Of a stretch of DNA of 5,737 nt, positions 5,731 through 5,737 are shown piece after piece (the stretch's first letter is position 1; each line of letters starts with the position of its first letter). Made by a program: the position numbers and the translations under genes. The notes below the pieces were generated by a model. The model was not told the origin of the DNA. It ran no database searches and worked only from the letters and a program-made list of their open reading frames with translations. The DNA is from a bacterium. Lineage in GTDB: Bacteria > Zixibacteria > MSB-5A5 > GN15 > FEB-12. The stretch spans positions 1 to 5,737 of the forward strand of contig DAOVOW010000151.1 of NCBI GenBank assembly GCA_030629485.1, written 5' to 3'.

Positions 5731-5737
5731 ATGGAAA
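5731..5737 (+). CDS. First codons of a divergent gene running off the window
   Basis: ATG GAA A at the very end follows a well-placed GAGGT. Only Met-Glu is visible, so nothing can be said of the product. It is divergent from the GNAT gene. Confidence 0.45.

Overview
The window reads as bacterial accessory chromosome, probably from an uncultured Gram-negative-type bacterium. Evidence for this is mixed: GC-rich coding DNA, frequent GTG starts, AGGAGG-type ribosome binding sites, an exported bleomycin-hydrolase-type peptidase, a CelD/BioF2-like GNAT protein and several palindromic intergenic repeats. The combination brings FCB-group candidate lineages such as Zixibacteria to mind, but nothing here fixes the phylum.

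Layout, left to right. (1) Bases 1-353 are the right end of an IS3-family insertion sequence: the C-terminal half of its DDE transposase and the right terminal repeat. (2) The IS has landed in a minus-strand gene (351-779). That gene keeps a good GTG start and AGGAGG site and codes for a small membrane protein that seems to be entering a TPR domain when it is cut; its present stop codon is the first three bases of the IS end. (3) A divergent, weakly defined promoter region (about 794-967) precedes a plus-strand exported C1B cysteine peptidase of the bleomycin hydrolase/PepC family, best started at GTG 980. (4) A 186-bp spacer rich in inverted repeats follows, holding two oppositely oriented copies of one hairpin family that differ by compensatory changes. 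(5) A plus-strand GlcD-type FAD-linked oxidase occupies 2663-4024. (6) A 245-bp spacer between convergent genes carries a roughly 70-bp multi-hairpin element of a widespread intergenic type. (7) A minus-strand CelD/BioF2-like GNAT gene occupies 4270-5361; its reading frame continues upstream past one in-frame TAA into sequence that looks like its proper N-terminus, so it is probably a recent pseudogene or N-terminally damaged. (8) The right edge holds the first codons of a divergent plus-strand gene at 5731.

The genes do not form an obvious pathway. The peptidase and the FAD oxidase are co-oriented, but the repeat-filled 186-bp spacer makes tight co-transcription uncertain. I see no defence system, CRISPR array, tRNA or rRNA. 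The most interesting items are the covarying inverted hairpin pair at 2489-2617, the nonsense codon in the GNAT gene, the altered metal-site loop of the GlcD-type enzyme, and the acidic insert in the exported peptidase.
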